Source of the DNA: a virus
DNA length: 34,639 nt
Virus record (IMG/VR): IMGVR_UViG_3300025154_000276
Location: 1 to 34,639 of that record
Strand: one strand, 5' to 3'
Notes under the pieces: generated by a model
What the model was told of the DNA's origin: nothing
Databases searched by the model: none
Seen by the model: the letters and a program-made list of their open reading frames with translations, nothing else
Translations under genes and position numbers: made by a program
In this document: piece by piece, positions 1 to 8,172 of the stretch
Numbering within the stretch: position 1 is the first letter of the stretch
How the letters are laid out: the number at the start of each line of letters is the position of its first letter

Positions 1-184
1 CCCAGATTGTCCCGCCTGCTTTGTTCTTCTTGTTAAAAGCAATCTTTTCTTCTCTTGTCTTACTTGCCCACCAATGGTTCCATCTCGCTCTGCTTACATA
101 CGCTCTGCGAACACTTGCAACATTATACATGTGGCGAGAATATGATAAGCGTATCTGCATTCTTTTGTTTCTTGGGTTACTCAC
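1..184 (-). CDS. Hypothetical protein, 3' part cut off by window edge
   Basis: An open frame begins at a GTG whose last bases form a GTGA overlap with the stop codon of the resolvase gene, and it stays open for 61 codons to the left edge. A good ribosome binding site (AGGAGA, about 9 bases upstream) supports this start. The visible product begins MSNPRNKRMQIRLSYSRHMY and is very basic, with many Arg and Lys and a Trp pair (NHWWAS). I do not recognise the family; the length and C-terminus are unknown. The tight coupling to the resolvase places it in the same operon. Confidence 0.6.
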   Translation of the reverse strand, partial: MSNPRNKRMQIRLSYSRHMYNVASVRRAYVSRARWNHWWASKTREEKIAFNKKNKAGGTIW

Positions 185-666
185 TTTTTGGCTCTCCTGT
201 GAAAAACGACTTTTATTTTCTGTGATTTACTTCTCGCAGTATTCAGACTGTTGGAACCTACCATTCTTTCAATGAATGTGTTGAAAACAACATCACTTGG
301 GTAAGAGATTAACGAAATTTCAACACGTACATCTTTTCGTCTTTTAACCCTAATTTGTGGTCTTACAACAGACTCAACAGTCTTCTCATTATCCTCTGGG
401 ATCACTCCGATCCATTGCAATGCGTCATTTGTGATCTTGACCACAGAGGCCCAAATGTTGTCTTTATCTCTGGCTACCCCACAGTAATAAAGTTGATAAA
501 TGATGTAGCAACGTTCAAAGGTCGGTTTCTTGATTGGAACAATCTGTGTAAGCAGCTCTCTTGCTACTTTAGTAACTGCCGCATTCTTTATCATCCCTCC
601 AGCAGATGACCCTATCATTTTCGTCAATGACGGATATTTTGACTTTATCAGGAGGTTGTATTTCAC
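181..666 (-). CDS. rusA-like: RusA-family Holliday junction resolvase
   Basis: Predicted 161-residue endonuclease that would resolve four-way junctions arising during replication and recombination. From the GTG start it begins MKYNLLIKSKYPSLTKM, resembling the 'PSLN' opening of phage RusA proteins. The catalytic core follows: D67-K-D69-N, then NDAL (D81) and the PEDN segment with D92. These match the DxDN, DAL and LDD positions of E. coli RusA (D70, D72, D91), with about four extra residues between DxDN and DAL. The ORF stays open upstream to a TTG at 732. I prefer GTG 666 because GGAG lies four bases before it and because it keeps the PSL motif. This start overlaps the upstream gene by 98 bases; ATG 618 would overlap less but lose that motif. 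Family assignment is fairly sure, the start is not. Confidence 0.7.
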   Translation of the reverse strand: MKYNLLIKSKYPSLTKMIGSSAGGMIKNAAVTKVARELLTQIVPIKKPTFERCYIIYQLYYCGVARDKDNIWASVVKITNDALQWIGVIPEDNEKTVESVVRPQIRVKRRKDVRVEISLISYPSDVVFNTFIERMVGSNSLNTARSKSQKIKVVFHRRAKK

Positions 667-886
667 GTAACTCCGATGAGGAACAAAAAGTGATTTTCGT
701 ATTTTCTGGTTGCATACTTCGTTCTTCGACAAACTCTATCTTGTAGATGCCAAGAAGAGGAGGATTGAAATAAAGACTTTTGTAAAGATATTTTTTCGAC
801 GTTTCTTTATCCTTAGCTACAACACCCACACGTATCTTTGTTTCTTTGTTTTGAAGCTCATAAGTATATATCTTTAATTCTTGCAT
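569..886 (-). CDS. Hypothetical protein (105 aa)
   Basis: ATG-started frame beginning MQELKIYTYELQNKETKIRV, rich in alternating charged and beta-prone residues, with no membrane segment. It starts three bases after the stop of the 69-residue gene, so translation is probably coupled; no clear ribosome binding site is seen. Its last 30 or so codons overlap the resolvase gene in another frame, which is unusually long. Family not recognised. Confidence 0.55.
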   Translation of the reverse strand: MQELKIYTYELQNKETKIRVGVVAKDKETSKKYLYKSLYFNPPLLGIYKIEFVEERSMQPENTKITFCSSSELREIQPPDKVKISVIDENDRVICWRDDKECGSY

Positions 887-889
887 GAG

Positions 890-1099
890 TCAGTGCCGAA
901 TATGAATATTTGGGGTTCCTTTTTCCAAACCCAAAGAAATGTCCATTGCTCCTGATTTAATAAGGATTGTCAACTCCAACAACTGTTCATAGGTTGAAGA
1001 AGTAACAAGTATCTGCTCCCCTTTATGAGGAATAGTTACAGAACAGGGCTGTGGGCCTACCACATTGTTACGACAAATAAGAGAGGGTGTGTTACTCAT
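890..1099 (-). CDS. Hypothetical protein (69 aa)
   Basis: Small ATG-started gene with a good ribosome binding site (AAAGGTG about 7 bases upstream). Its start overlaps the end of the 122-residue gene by 8 bases. The product has no cysteine pair, membrane segment or motif that I can name; the middle contains a helix-prone stretch (TYEQLLELTILIKSGAMDIS). Its place in a tightly packed run of small genes supports it being real. Confidence 0.6.
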   Translation of the reverse strand: MSNTPSLICRNNVVGPQPCSVTIPHKGEQILVTSSTYEQLLELTILIKSGAMDISLGLEKGTPNIHIRH

Positions 1100-1460
1100 A
1101 TTTCAACACCTTTATTGGGACAGGCAGATTAACTCCGCACAGTTGAAATATTGCGTTCTCAATATAGTGTCCTGACATTGTTAATACCCCTCGGTTGTCC
1201 CAAAACTGCACAGGTGGTTGTGCATCTAAGAAAACATGGATTTCTTTATCATGAAAAGACAGAGAGATATGAAATCCATCTCGATCACCAAACACCTTTG
1301 TAACCAAAATTGCAAGTTTGATCTCTTGAAACACTCTTCTGTCTTCAATAGTGTTCAATAAAAACTCTATTGCAGTATAAACGCGCTCTCCTTCTATACG
1401 ATAGGGAAGACCTGTGCTATCGTCGAAGTGATCTTTGGAGATGATTACACGTTCATTCAT
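1092..1460 (-). CDS. Hypothetical protein (122 aa)
   Basis: ATG start overlaps the stop of the methyltransferase gene by 8 bases, implying coupled translation. The product is soluble and mixed alpha/beta with no recognisable domain. The pattern FHISLSFHDKEIHVFLDA looks like a beta hairpin. No function can be assigned from sequence; proximity to the methyltransferase does not prove a shared role. Confidence 0.65.
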   Translation of the reverse strand: MNERVIISKDHFDDSTGLPYRIEGERVYTAIEFLLNTIEDRRVFQEIKLAILVTKVFGDRDGFHISLSFHDKEIHVFLDAQPPVQFWDNRGVLTMSGHYIENAIFQLCGVNLPVPIKVLKYE

Positions 1461-2172
1461 GCTTTAAACTTTTCATATTGGTTACTGCAACACGATAATT
1501 GTCCGAATCAATCTCAATACCGATGTAGTGTCTCCCCAACAAACTTGCCGCTTTACAAGTGCTCCCTGATCCACAAAAAGGGTCAAGAACTACTTCACCG
1601 GGTTGGGTCGTTGGTTCGATGAGTTGTGTGAGAAGCGACAAAGGCTTCTGCGTACTGTGTTGCAAGTGGGTACTTGCGAGTCGTTGAACTCGAATAATAT
1701 TTTGAGAGCGTCCACCAAACAATGCCCGTCTGCCTTTTTGTGCGTGAAGAATAAACTCCGTAGTTGGAGACCAAGTAGCTTTAAGGTCGCCAGAACCATG
1801 CCACTCTTTGTCCCAAGTGAGCAGGGTGCGATAGTGAAGCTCCCTTGTATTTGAAATGATTGGGTAGATGGTAGCAAAGGTCTTTGCGTGGCAGAAGCAG
1901 AGGAAGTTACTTTGAGGTTTAAGTATCCTGACGGCACAGTGTAGGAAATCTGGGAACCATTCAGCAATGTCCCGATCACCGTGAAGTTTTCTAAACTTCT
2001 TTGTTTTAACTCTTCTGTTTGACTGGTAAGAAATGCCATAAGGAATGTCCGTAAGTAGAATATCTATACATTCATCAGGAAACTCTTGTAGAAGTTCTAA
2101 GCAATCTGCATGGATTACACGATTAAGAAAGGGTTGCAGTGCATACGGATTTGCGATACCTCGTATTTTCAT
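1453..2172 (-). CDS. DNA methyltransferase, beta-class amino-methyltransferase
   Basis: Predicted S-adenosylmethionine-dependent DNA amino-methyltransferase (N6-adenine or N4-cytosine) of 239 residues. The catalytic motif IV appears first, as TDIPYG with D42-I-P-Y45, a variant of DPPY. The SAM-binding motif I comes near the C-terminus, VLDPFCGSGST with D197. Motif IV before motif I defines the beta group. A short target-recognition region lies between them (about residues 60-160). The ATG overlaps the previous stop as ATGA. No restriction endonuclease is adjacent, so it is probably an orphan enzyme protecting phage DNA from host restriction. Target sequence unknown. Confidence 0.88.
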   Translation of the reverse strand: MKIRGIANPYALQPFLNRVIHADCLELLQEFPDECIDILLTDIPYGISYQSNRRVKTKKFRKLHGDRDIAEWFPDFLHCAVRILKPQSNFLCFCHAKTFATIYPIISNTRELHYRTLLTWDKEWHGSGDLKATWSPTTEFILHAQKGRRALFGGRSQNIIRVQRLASTHLQHSTQKPLSLLTQLIEPTTQPGEVVLDPFCGSGSTCKAASLLGRHYIGIEIDSDNYRVAVTNMKSLKHE

Positions 2173-2414
2173 AAGAGGGTTAATTCTTTTTCAAAGTCAT
2201 CAATAATCTTTGTTGCCTTTTCAATGCACCCCAACAGCCCACTTCCTCTTTTATAAACACAATAAGAAACCGATTCTACGTTGTTAGTATTACGATTATT
2301 ATAAGCACTTACTATATGTAAAGATGTAGAGGATAAACAAAACCCGTTACGAAACGGTGTAACTACAAATCCCTTTTCCTCGTAAAGAAGAAAGATTGAA
2401 TGAATGTTAAGCAT
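2169..2414 (-). CDS. Hypothetical protein (81 aa)
   Basis: Small gene between the zinc-ribbon-like gene and the methyltransferase, with an ATGA overlap to the latter. ATG lies two bases after the preceding stop codon. The product begins MLNIHSIFLLYEEKGFVVTP and ends in a helix-prone acidic stretch (KIIDDFEKELTLL). No motif recognised. Confidence 0.6.
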   Translation of the reverse strand: MLNIHSIFLLYEEKGFVVTPFRNGFCLSSTSLHIVSAYNNRNTNNVESVSYCVYKRGSGLLGCIEKATKIIDDFEKELTLL

Positions 2415-2416
2415 TA

Positions 2417-2644
2417 TTAGATAACAGCTATATCAGTTCGTAAAAACGTATCACAATCCCTGCATTTAAAGAAACCTGTAATAAAATATTGTTTTCCATC
2501 ACGGACAGCTTGTTCCATAGCTTTAGTAGAGTCTTCAGAGTGTATAGGCTCTCTGTTAATAGTTTCACGTTCTATAACATCAAGCTCCTCAAAACATGAA
2601 ACACAGATCACTTCACCTGAGTCTAATACATAACCTATTACCAT
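2417..2644 (-). CDS. Small zinc-ribbon-like protein (75 aa)
   Basis: Contains two cysteine pairs, C14-V-S-C17 and C61-R-D-C64, the pattern of a four-cysteine zinc ribbon. The 43-residue spacer is long for a simple ribbon, so the fold is inferred. I chose ATG 2644 over the upstream GTG 2662 because GGGAG sits just before it and because it shortens the overlap with the 87-residue gene to seven bases. The role is unknown; small zinc-binding phage proteins often contact host proteins or nucleic acid. Confidence 0.62.
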   Translation of the reverse strand: MVIGYVLDSGEVICVSCFEELDVIERETINREPIHSEDSTKAMEQAVRDGKQYFITGFFKCRDCDTFLRTDIAVI

Positions 2645-2901
2645 GTGCTCTCCCACTGCCACGCAATAGGATTTTCTTCAAGGAGTGCCTTATTTTGTTC
2701 AAAGTCCCATTTGTTGACGAAGACAGGGAAAAGTCCCAGATCATACCGAAGATGCTCCCCTTTGTCGTTGTATGCAATCACACCCATACGCGCACTGTTA
2801 AAGATACGCTTTATCGGCATGTAGTTTGTCTCATTTGAGTTCGTGAGAAAGAGTTCATCTTTTCTTAACTCAGGATGTGTTTGTGCAGGGAGTGTTGTCA
2901 T
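2638..2901 (-). CDS. Hypothetical protein (87 aa)
   Basis: ATG-started gene directly downstream of the 5'-3' exonuclease (one base between stop and start). The protein is mixed alpha/beta with no cysteines and no membrane segment. A central segment (SARMGVIAYNDKGEHLRYDL) looks like paired beta strands. I do not recognise the family. Confidence 0.6.
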   Translation of the reverse strand: MTTLPAQTHPELRKDELFLTNSNETNYMPIKRIFNSARMGVIAYNDKGEHLRYDLGLFPVFVNKWDFEQNKALLEENPIAWQWESTW

Positions 2902-2902
2902 T

Positions 2903-3871
2903 TCACACTTTTAAAGTATTAAAGATACGTTGCAGTCTGTCCCATTCACCTATAAAGCTAAGAAACCGATTCTTGACAAAGAATTTATACAGCCAGTCAT
3001 AATCAACTGTTGGCAATGGGGAAATGGACAGTGCAGTATCCAAGTCCTTTGTATAGGGAAAAAGTGCTAAGTCCATTAGCATTTGGTTTCGTTCAATGAG
3101 TTCAAAGTTCTTTAAGATACGATCATCAGCATCAATGAGATCGTCATAACTTTGGGTAGCATAAATAATCGGCAGTCCTCTTTTCGGGCCTATTTGAGGA
3201 ATCCCCTGTAAACTGTCGCTACTATCACCAATAAGACACTTGTATCTTACAAAATCTCCAAGAGACAACCCCCTCGGTTTCTGTTTGCAATCGAAATCTC
3301 TGAAGTTTTCAACAGTCACCGTTTCATCAATATCAGTTAAATAAACATCAACATCCCATCGAACCAGTTGTAACCAATCCCTGTCTATGGTAGCCAGTGT
3401 AAAGTTAGGTGGAATGATGTTGTCATTTAAATAACGGTCAATACCCCCATACATTCTTCGCGTGATCCAAAATGCGAGGTCATCAGCTTCCAACCCCGGC
3501 CACTGCCACTGCCTAACAGGGAGGTGTTTCATCATTTTAACACCCTCTGTTACCTGTCTGTTAATATCTGCTTTATGTTCAAACTCTTCAGGGGTCTTTG
3601 CTCTCCGTCCTGATTTGTATTCAGAACAAATTTTCCTCCTCCAATTAGGAGTTTGATCATCCCAAACAATGTAAACGGAGGTGGGTTGTATAGAACTGTC
3701 TATCAAGTTTACCAGAATTTCGACCATCCCATACAACCCACCTGTCTTCTTACCATCCGTGGAAAGTGTGTCATGCACTCCAAACGCACGGTAGATAAGA
3801 GGATTGCCATCTACAACCAGAATCCGCTCTGGTGTGCGTTTCTCTTTGGTGTGAAAGAGAACTTTGATCAT
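2903..3871 (-). CDS. 5'-3' exonuclease / flap endonuclease
   Basis: Stand-alone 322-residue PIN-like 5' nuclease, equivalent to the N-terminal domain of bacterial DNA polymerase I and to T5 D15. It would remove RNA primers and 5' flaps. Metal ligands are visible: D21 (VVDGNPLIYRAFG), E128-A-D130-D131, the TIDRDWLQLV segment, and G-D216-S-S-D219 followed by the helix-hairpin-helix-like GIPQIGPKRG that grips DNA. The start ATG overlaps the SSB stop as TAATG. The polymerase two genes upstream lacks this domain, so the two products together correspond to a complete Pol I activity set. Confidence 0.92.
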   Translation of the reverse strand: MIKVLFHTKEKRTPERILVVDGNPLIYRAFGVHDTLSTDGKKTGGLYGMVEILVNLIDSSIQPTSVYIVWDDQTPNWRRKICSEYKSGRRAKTPEEFEHKADINRQVTEGVKMMKHLPVRQWQWPGLEADDLAFWITRRMYGGIDRYLNDNIIPPNFTLATIDRDWLQLVRWDVDVYLTDIDETVTVENFRDFDCKQKPRGLSLGDFVRYKCLIGDSSDSLQGIPQIGPKRGLPIIYATQSYDDLIDADDRILKNFELIERNQMLMDLALFPYTKDLDTALSISPLPTVDYDWLYKFFVKNRFLSFIGEWDRLQRIFNTLKV

Positions 3872-4605
3872 TAGTCTTGCTTTTCCGGCTTGTTGCTCTT
3901 TGTCAAAGCATCAAGGTCTGTTGCTTCAAGAAGTTCCTCAATATCTTCGTAAGGCAAGCATTCCGTATAGTCCCGCAAATCCTTACGAGCATCGAGGATC
4001 GCATCAACATCATCCACCATGTCTTCCAATGGACGTGCTTTGGGATTGGGCCGAATTTCGTACTTCGTGTTCAAGCCCGATCCTTCACGATGAATGTTGA
4101 TATTTCTGCCTTTTACAATATCATCAAGGTCATCCCACTCAGGGTCAACGAAATACCCCAAGAGGCTCTCAAAGACTTTGCGACCGAAAGCAAGAACACG
4201 TGTTCCAGTTCCGATAACATAACCATTGGCAAAGATACGAATTTTCGGGTAAAGGTGCTTTGCAATCTTCTTAGATCGCTCAGTACCTTTATTCTTCATG
4301 TCTTCAGCCTTCTCACAGATTGGACATTTATCACCATTGATCTTGTTGGGACAAGCAATTGTACGACTTTCCGGGCCAATACGATAGTGATAGTGCCCAC
4401 GAGAGTACCAAAGTTTTGTTCCTTCAACAGGAGGAAGAATACGAATCATATTCTTTCCTTCTTTCCACTGATAGAAGTCGCCTGACGCTGTTTTGAGGTC
4501 ATCGAGTTCCTGTTGCATGAGTTCAGTGCGATCCAGCTTAGTATCCTTTGCTGTCTTTTTACCCTTACCGGATGGATGGGAGTCACTTCCGAGCGAGACT
4601 TTCAT
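3871..4605 (-). CDS. Single-stranded DNA-binding protein, T4 gp32-like
   Basis: 244-residue protein that would coat single-stranded DNA at the fork. A basic N-terminus is followed by the gp32-type core: NMIRILPPVEG at about residues 52-62, then a zinc-binding segment with H71/H73, C85, C94 and C97 (DKCPIC). The C-terminal third is acidic, as expected for the tail that recruits replication proteins. A strong ribosome binding site (AAGGAGA) precedes the ATG, 14 bases after the polymerase stop. Base composition is somewhat more GC-rich than neighbouring genes, consistent with high expression. Confidence 0.85.
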   Translation of the reverse strand: MKVSLGSDSHPSGKGKKTAKDTKLDRTELMQQELDDLKTASGDFYQWKEGKNMIRILPPVEGTKLWYSRGHYHYRIGPESRTIACPNKINGDKCPICEKAEDMKNKGTERSKKIAKHLYPKIRIFANGYVIGTGTRVLAFGRKVFESLLGYFVDPEWDDLDDIVKGRNINIHREGSGLNTKYEIRPNPKARPLEDMVDDVDAILDARKDLRDYTECLPYEDIEELLEATDLDALTKSNKPEKQD

Positions 4606-4618
4606 AAGTTTGATCTCC

Positions 4619-7057
4619 TTAGATTTCTACTGCTTCACCCCATGACTTACCACAAGATATGTCAACAGGGGTTGGCAATGTCAACCATTGTATGTTTGGA
4701 TGTTCCATGATATATTTAATGTGAAGGAAAAGCGTTTCAGGGTCACTTGGGTGATTGTCAAAAAGGTTACAGTCATGAATAAAGTTGATCAGCAGTGTTC
4801 TATAATTATGCTTCAATAAATAAGCAACGACACGATTTCCACTTATAAGATTTATAACATTAGCGGCATTGGCAACAGGGTGATTTCCTGCTTGTCTTTC
4901 CATTCCTGCTTGATCTTTTTTGCTGGCCCGACTGTAATCAGGGAAATAACGTCTTGCTCCCGATGGTGCTTCAATGAATCCCTTTGTTCTCAGTTCAAAC
5001 TTAATGATCTTTCGGTATTCAATGATCTCAGGAACAGCTTTTGTCCAATCTGTGATGTAATCCCTCCAATATTGAACACCCTTTCCATGTCGCTCATCTA
5101 AGCCTTCTGCACCCTCGCCATACAGAACTCCGAAGTTAACCCTCTTTGCATCTTCTCTTTCACCATCAGCAACTTCTTCTAATTTACACCCCTTTATCTT
5201 TGCGGCAACTAATCTGTGAGGATCACCTCCTTTACGGAAAACCCGCATGAGCATTTCACACTCTGTAAAGATCGCAAAGACTCGCAACTCGAATTGCTTA
5301 TAGTCAGCCGATATAATTTCCCCACCATCAAAACGAGAAGTAAAAAGAGATCGTATGTTAAAGTCTTTGCCCTTCTTCAGTTTCGGATTTGGGATATTCT
5401 GAAGATTAGGGTTACTACTTGTTAATCGTCCATTAGCGGCAAAGAATCCGAAACTTGAATGAACAAGATCATCATCACGAATCCATTCCTTCAACGCCTC
5501 CCCAGAATACGTTGTTTGTAACTTTCTTAACTGTGAGAAGTTTATTAACGCATCCGCAAGAGGATCATGTAGGAGTTTCAATGTTTCAGCATCAACAGCA
5601 GGAGCTTTCCCTTTGGTAAATTTCTTCGCTTTCAGATGTTGAAACTTGAAAAGAAGTTCTGCTTTTTGCCGGGAACTGTTGAGATTGAGTTCCCCATTTT
5701 CCTTTTCAAACTTCTTTATAGCTGAAAAGTTCCAAAGAGTTTTCTTAGCAACAGCAACTTCCGCTTCCAATTTCTCTTGAATTGTCTGTGCTCGATCAAT
5801 GTCAATATGACAACCATTGATCTGCATGCGGAGTAACGTAATAATACAGGGGTGAAGTACATTTCGATAGTAATCCAGTCTGCTTACTCCTGTCCCCCAA
5901 CATACCCCATCATCATCTGCACCTGTCTCTTCCAACTTCTTCAACCAATATTTCCACATCAAGAAGGCAACGACAGAATCCATCCCACAGTATTTATGCA
6001 AAATTGCAATGTCTACTCCCTCATATCCGCCTATAACAAATTCAACATCATCTTCTTTAACCTTCAACTGTTGATGTAGTTCTTGTTCGTACCCTGCATA
6101 CTTTGGGATGTATTTTGCAGTCTGTGCTTTTAATCCGAGTGGTGCTTTCTCATCATCAGTGTAACAGAGGTACATCGTGTCCCATGTCCAATGTTCACAC
6201 CAAATATTGAGCAGAACGAAAAGAAACTGACAGTCAAACATTCCATTCTGTGCGATCTGTTCTGCATCCAGAGCAAATATTTTTCTGAGCCAAGCAATCT
6301 TTTCTAAGTCTTCTTCACTGTCGCTGTCTCTTGTCAATTGAAGATCAACAACAAGGGCTTTATCATCTTCGGCAGAGAAGGAACAACAGAGAATCTTCGC
6401 ATCCTTACGAAACATGTCCTTTGTATTTGTTTCCAAGTCAAAGGCCCATGCGGGGAACTGCTTTAAATAATTATAAGCCTCTTGAAGAGTTACAGTTTTT
6501 ATATCTGCATTGGCTTCTTCAAAAATAGAAGGGTCAAATAGGGCAGAAAGGTCTTCAATGAACTCTTTTTCTACAGGAGACTTTCCCTCTTTCAATTTGT
6601 TTCTTTTAACAAATGAAGGATGCCAAGTAGGAAAGAAGATTGTTCCATCTTTTACAATCTTACGTCCTCTCGCTCTCTTAATACTCTTAACATCCAAACA
6701 CGCTTTTAAGGCAACTGATCCTAAAGGAACAACAATATCTGGGTTTAACCGTTTCAACTCTTCCCGGAGATGCCAGTTACATTTTCTTATTGTTCCTGCT
6801 TCCGGTGTTTTGTTGTTCAGTGGCCGACAACGTACTGCATTAGTATAATAAACAGGCCACTCTTCCCCATTTGCGATCTCAACCATTCTTCGCAACAATG
6901 TTCCAGACTCTCCAACAAAGGGTATCCCCTGTTCATCTTCATTACGACCCGGTGCTTCCCCTACAAAAACAACTGTAGGGTGTTCCTCTCCAGAACCATC
7001 CATACAGTTTGTATGTGCAAACTCATGTAGTGGACACTTAACGCAACGAATCTTCAT
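4619..7057 (-). CDS. DNA polymerase family A with N-terminal uracil-DNA glycosylase domain
   Basis: 812-residue replicative polymerase with three domains. Residues 1-175 are a family-4/5-type uracil-DNA glycosylase: C5/C8, C77 and C93 fit the 4Fe-4S ligands, GEAPG (33-37) is the active-site loop and H146 (TWHPS) the C-terminal motif. Residues about 200-370 carry the 3'-5' proofreading exonuclease (D207-L-E209). The polymerase domain has motif A with D585 (DYKQFELR), motif B from K638 (KRVNFGVLYG) and motif C with D762 (IHDC). The residue after the motif C aspartate is Cys rather than the usual Glu. The 5' nuclease domain is absent and encoded separately. UDG-polymerase fusions are known from SPO1-like phages. 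Start at ATG 7057 overlaps the previous gene by 20 bases. Confidence 0.93.
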   Translation of the reverse strand: MKIRCVKCPLHEFAHTNCMDGSGEEHPTVVFVGEAPGRNEDEQGIPFVGESGTLLRRMVEIANGEEWPVYYTNAVRCRPLNNKTPEAGTIRKCNWHLREELKRLNPDIVVPLGSVALKACLDVKSIKRARGRKIVKDGTIFFPTWHPSFVKRNKLKEGKSPVEKEFIEDLSALFDPSIFEEANADIKTVTLQEAYNYLKQFPAWAFDLETNTKDMFRKDAKILCCSFSAEDDKALVVDLQLTRDSDSEEDLEKIAWLRKIFALDAEQIAQNGMFDCQFLFVLLNIWCEHWTWDTMYLCYTDDEKAPLGLKAQTAKYIPKYAGYEQELHQQLKVKEDDVEFVIGGYEGVDIAILHKYCGMDSVVAFLMWKYWLKKLEETGADDDGVCWGTGVSRLDYYRNVLHPCIITLLRMQINGCHIDIDRAQTIQEKLEAEVAVAKKTLWNFSAIKKFEKENGELNLNSSRQKAELLFKFQHLKAKKFTKGKAPAVDAETLKLLHDPLADALINFSQLRKLQTTYSGEALKEWIRDDDLVHSSFGFFAANGRLTSSNPNLQNIPNPKLKKGKDFNIRSLFTSRFDGGEIISADYKQFELRVFAIFTECEMLMRVFRKGGDPHRLVAAKIKGCKLEEVADGEREDAKRVNFGVLYGEGAEGLDERHGKGVQYWRDYITDWTKAVPEIIEYRKIIKFELRTKGFIEAPSGARRYFPDYSRASKKDQAGMERQAGNHPVANAANVINLISGNRVVAYLLKHNYRTLLINFIHDCNLFDNHPSDPETLFLHIKYIMEHPNIQWLTLPTPVDISCGKSWGEAVEI

Positions 7058-7238
7058 GATCAGGAGTTACGAGAACAATAGGGCCGAACTCTCTTCCGAA
7101 ACCAATTTTGAAGGGCAGAACGTGTCCTCTTGGAATCCATTCCCACAGTTTAGGATTCAAGAAGACAAATACTTGTAGACTTGTATTTTTGAAGTCTGCA
7201 TGCAACGAGTTGTTGCATTTCTCGTATTTAATTTTCAT
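7038..7238 (-). CDS. Hypothetical protein (66 aa)
   Basis: Small gene bridging the TS-like gene and the polymerase, overlapping both (11 bases upstream, 20 downstream). It begins MKIKYEKCNNSLHADFKNTS and has an aromatic centre (NPKLWEWIPRG). No family recognised. The overlaps at both ends argue for coupled translation in one transcript. Confidence 0.55.
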   Translation of the reverse strand: MKIKYEKCNNSLHADFKNTSLQVFVFLNPKLWEWIPRGHVLPFKIGFGREFGPIVLVTPDHEDSLR

Positions 7239-8133
7239 TGGGAAAGCGTGTATCCAACCACCTATGAAGGTTCGTTGCCAGCATCCCCGAAATGCCTGAT
7301 TTCATAATGAGGTGGTAAGCATCTTCTCTTGCTTGTGAAACATTCAATGAGGGAAGAAGACAAACACTTTTTGGTGCTTGTGTAATATCATCTTCTGTTC
7401 TCAAATTGAGTGTTCCACCTCTTAGAACATTTTCAACCAGAGAGACAAGTGACCCATAAGGAAGAGATATTTCTTCAGGCTGTTCCATCGTAAGTTGTCT
7501 CATCCAGTCGGAACTTTCTCTTCCAAAGTCCTTTTGATATTGCTGTATGCTGTCACAGATAAATTTGTACTCTGAATCTGTGACTTTTATTTGTCCAAAG
7601 AGTGCAATAAGCTTTCCGGGGAAGAATGTAACAACTCCCGTTTCCTTCTTTAATTCTGTACATAGAACGTGCATAAGGACATATTGAAAGCACAGTTCCA
7701 TGTAGACATCCCAACTTCCGAAAAGATCAGCGTCATAAATGAAACTGGCAATCTCAACCGTGTAATCCCCGTCTGTTGGAACTAATTGAACATTGTAGGA
7801 AGCCCATGTTTCTTCCAACAGGTGTACGGATTTGAAGGGTCTTGCTTTTAATTCTTGAATTGCAGAGTACAACTGATCACCACAGGTGTAGTGTCTCCGC
7901 AATTGTTCATTAGAGGTTATCCGTTTGAGTGCCGTACTGAATACCATAGGGAGATCATCGGCCAACCAATCCAACTGTAATGCAAAGTGCTCAGGATAGG
8001 CAACCTGAGCACAAATATTGCTGAGAGAATACTGTCCTCTTTCCGGTGTGTGATCCGCACCTTGTTGCATGAAATTCATCGTCTGCAAATAGAGATCAGT
8101 AACATTTAAACATGACATTGGAATCATTGTCAT
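7228..8133 (-). CDS. Thymidylate-synthase-like protein, apparently without the catalytic cysteine
   Basis: 301-residue protein with a spaced resemblance to the thymidylate synthase superfamily. PERGQ (residues 30-34) fits an N-terminal phosphate-arginine segment. GDQLYSAIQELKARP (85-99) fits the 'DQL..vi..Lk..P' segment. A block from about 123 to 170 (YTVEIASFIYDADLFGSWDVY, then ETGVVTFFPGKL) fits the 'RS-D-x-x-x-G-x-P' to 'G.HiY' part. The expected Pro-Cys nucleophile is missing; cysteines lie only at 8, 41, 84, 147, 157 and later, outside that context. It may be an inactive homologue or a different enzyme. Two further in-frame ATGs lie within six codons; the second (8127) has better spacing from GAGG. 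Assignment is tentative. Confidence 0.4.
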   Translation of the reverse strand: MTMIPMSCLNVTDLYLQTMNFMQQGADHTPERGQYSLSNICAQVAYPEHFALQLDWLADDLPMVFSTALKRITSNEQLRRHYTCGDQLYSAIQELKARPFKSVHLLEETWASYNVQLVPTDGDYTVEIASFIYDADLFGSWDVYMELCFQYVLMHVLCTELKKETGVVTFFPGKLIALFGQIKVTDSEYKFICDSIQQYQKDFGRESSDWMRQLTMEQPEEISLPYGSLVSLVENVLRGGTLNLRTEDDITQAPKSVCLLPSLNVSQAREDAYHLIMKSGISGMLATNLHRWLDTRFPNEN

Positions 8134-8142
8134 ATCCTCGTT

Positions 8143-8172
8143 GTTATAACTTTTAAAACAAAATACTTTGAA
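8143..8172 (-). promoter_or_regulatory. Possible sigma-70-type promoter
   Basis: On the minus strand, TTCAAA (8167-8172) is followed after 18 bases by TATAAC (8143-8148), just upstream of the TS-like gene and overlapping the 3' end of the tRNA-like element. The -10 is close to consensus and the -35 weak. It could drive the left block. Confidence 0.28.

Noticed and set aside
21-275. Plus-strand ORFs such as this one and many others across the window
   Set aside because: They lie opposite well-supported minus-strand genes or overlap the partial gene at the left edge, lack ribosome binding sites and show no family resemblance.
1453-2172. Complete restriction-modification system
   Set aside because: Neighbouring genes on both sides are small proteins without nuclease motifs of restriction enzymes; the methyltransferase appears to be an orphan.
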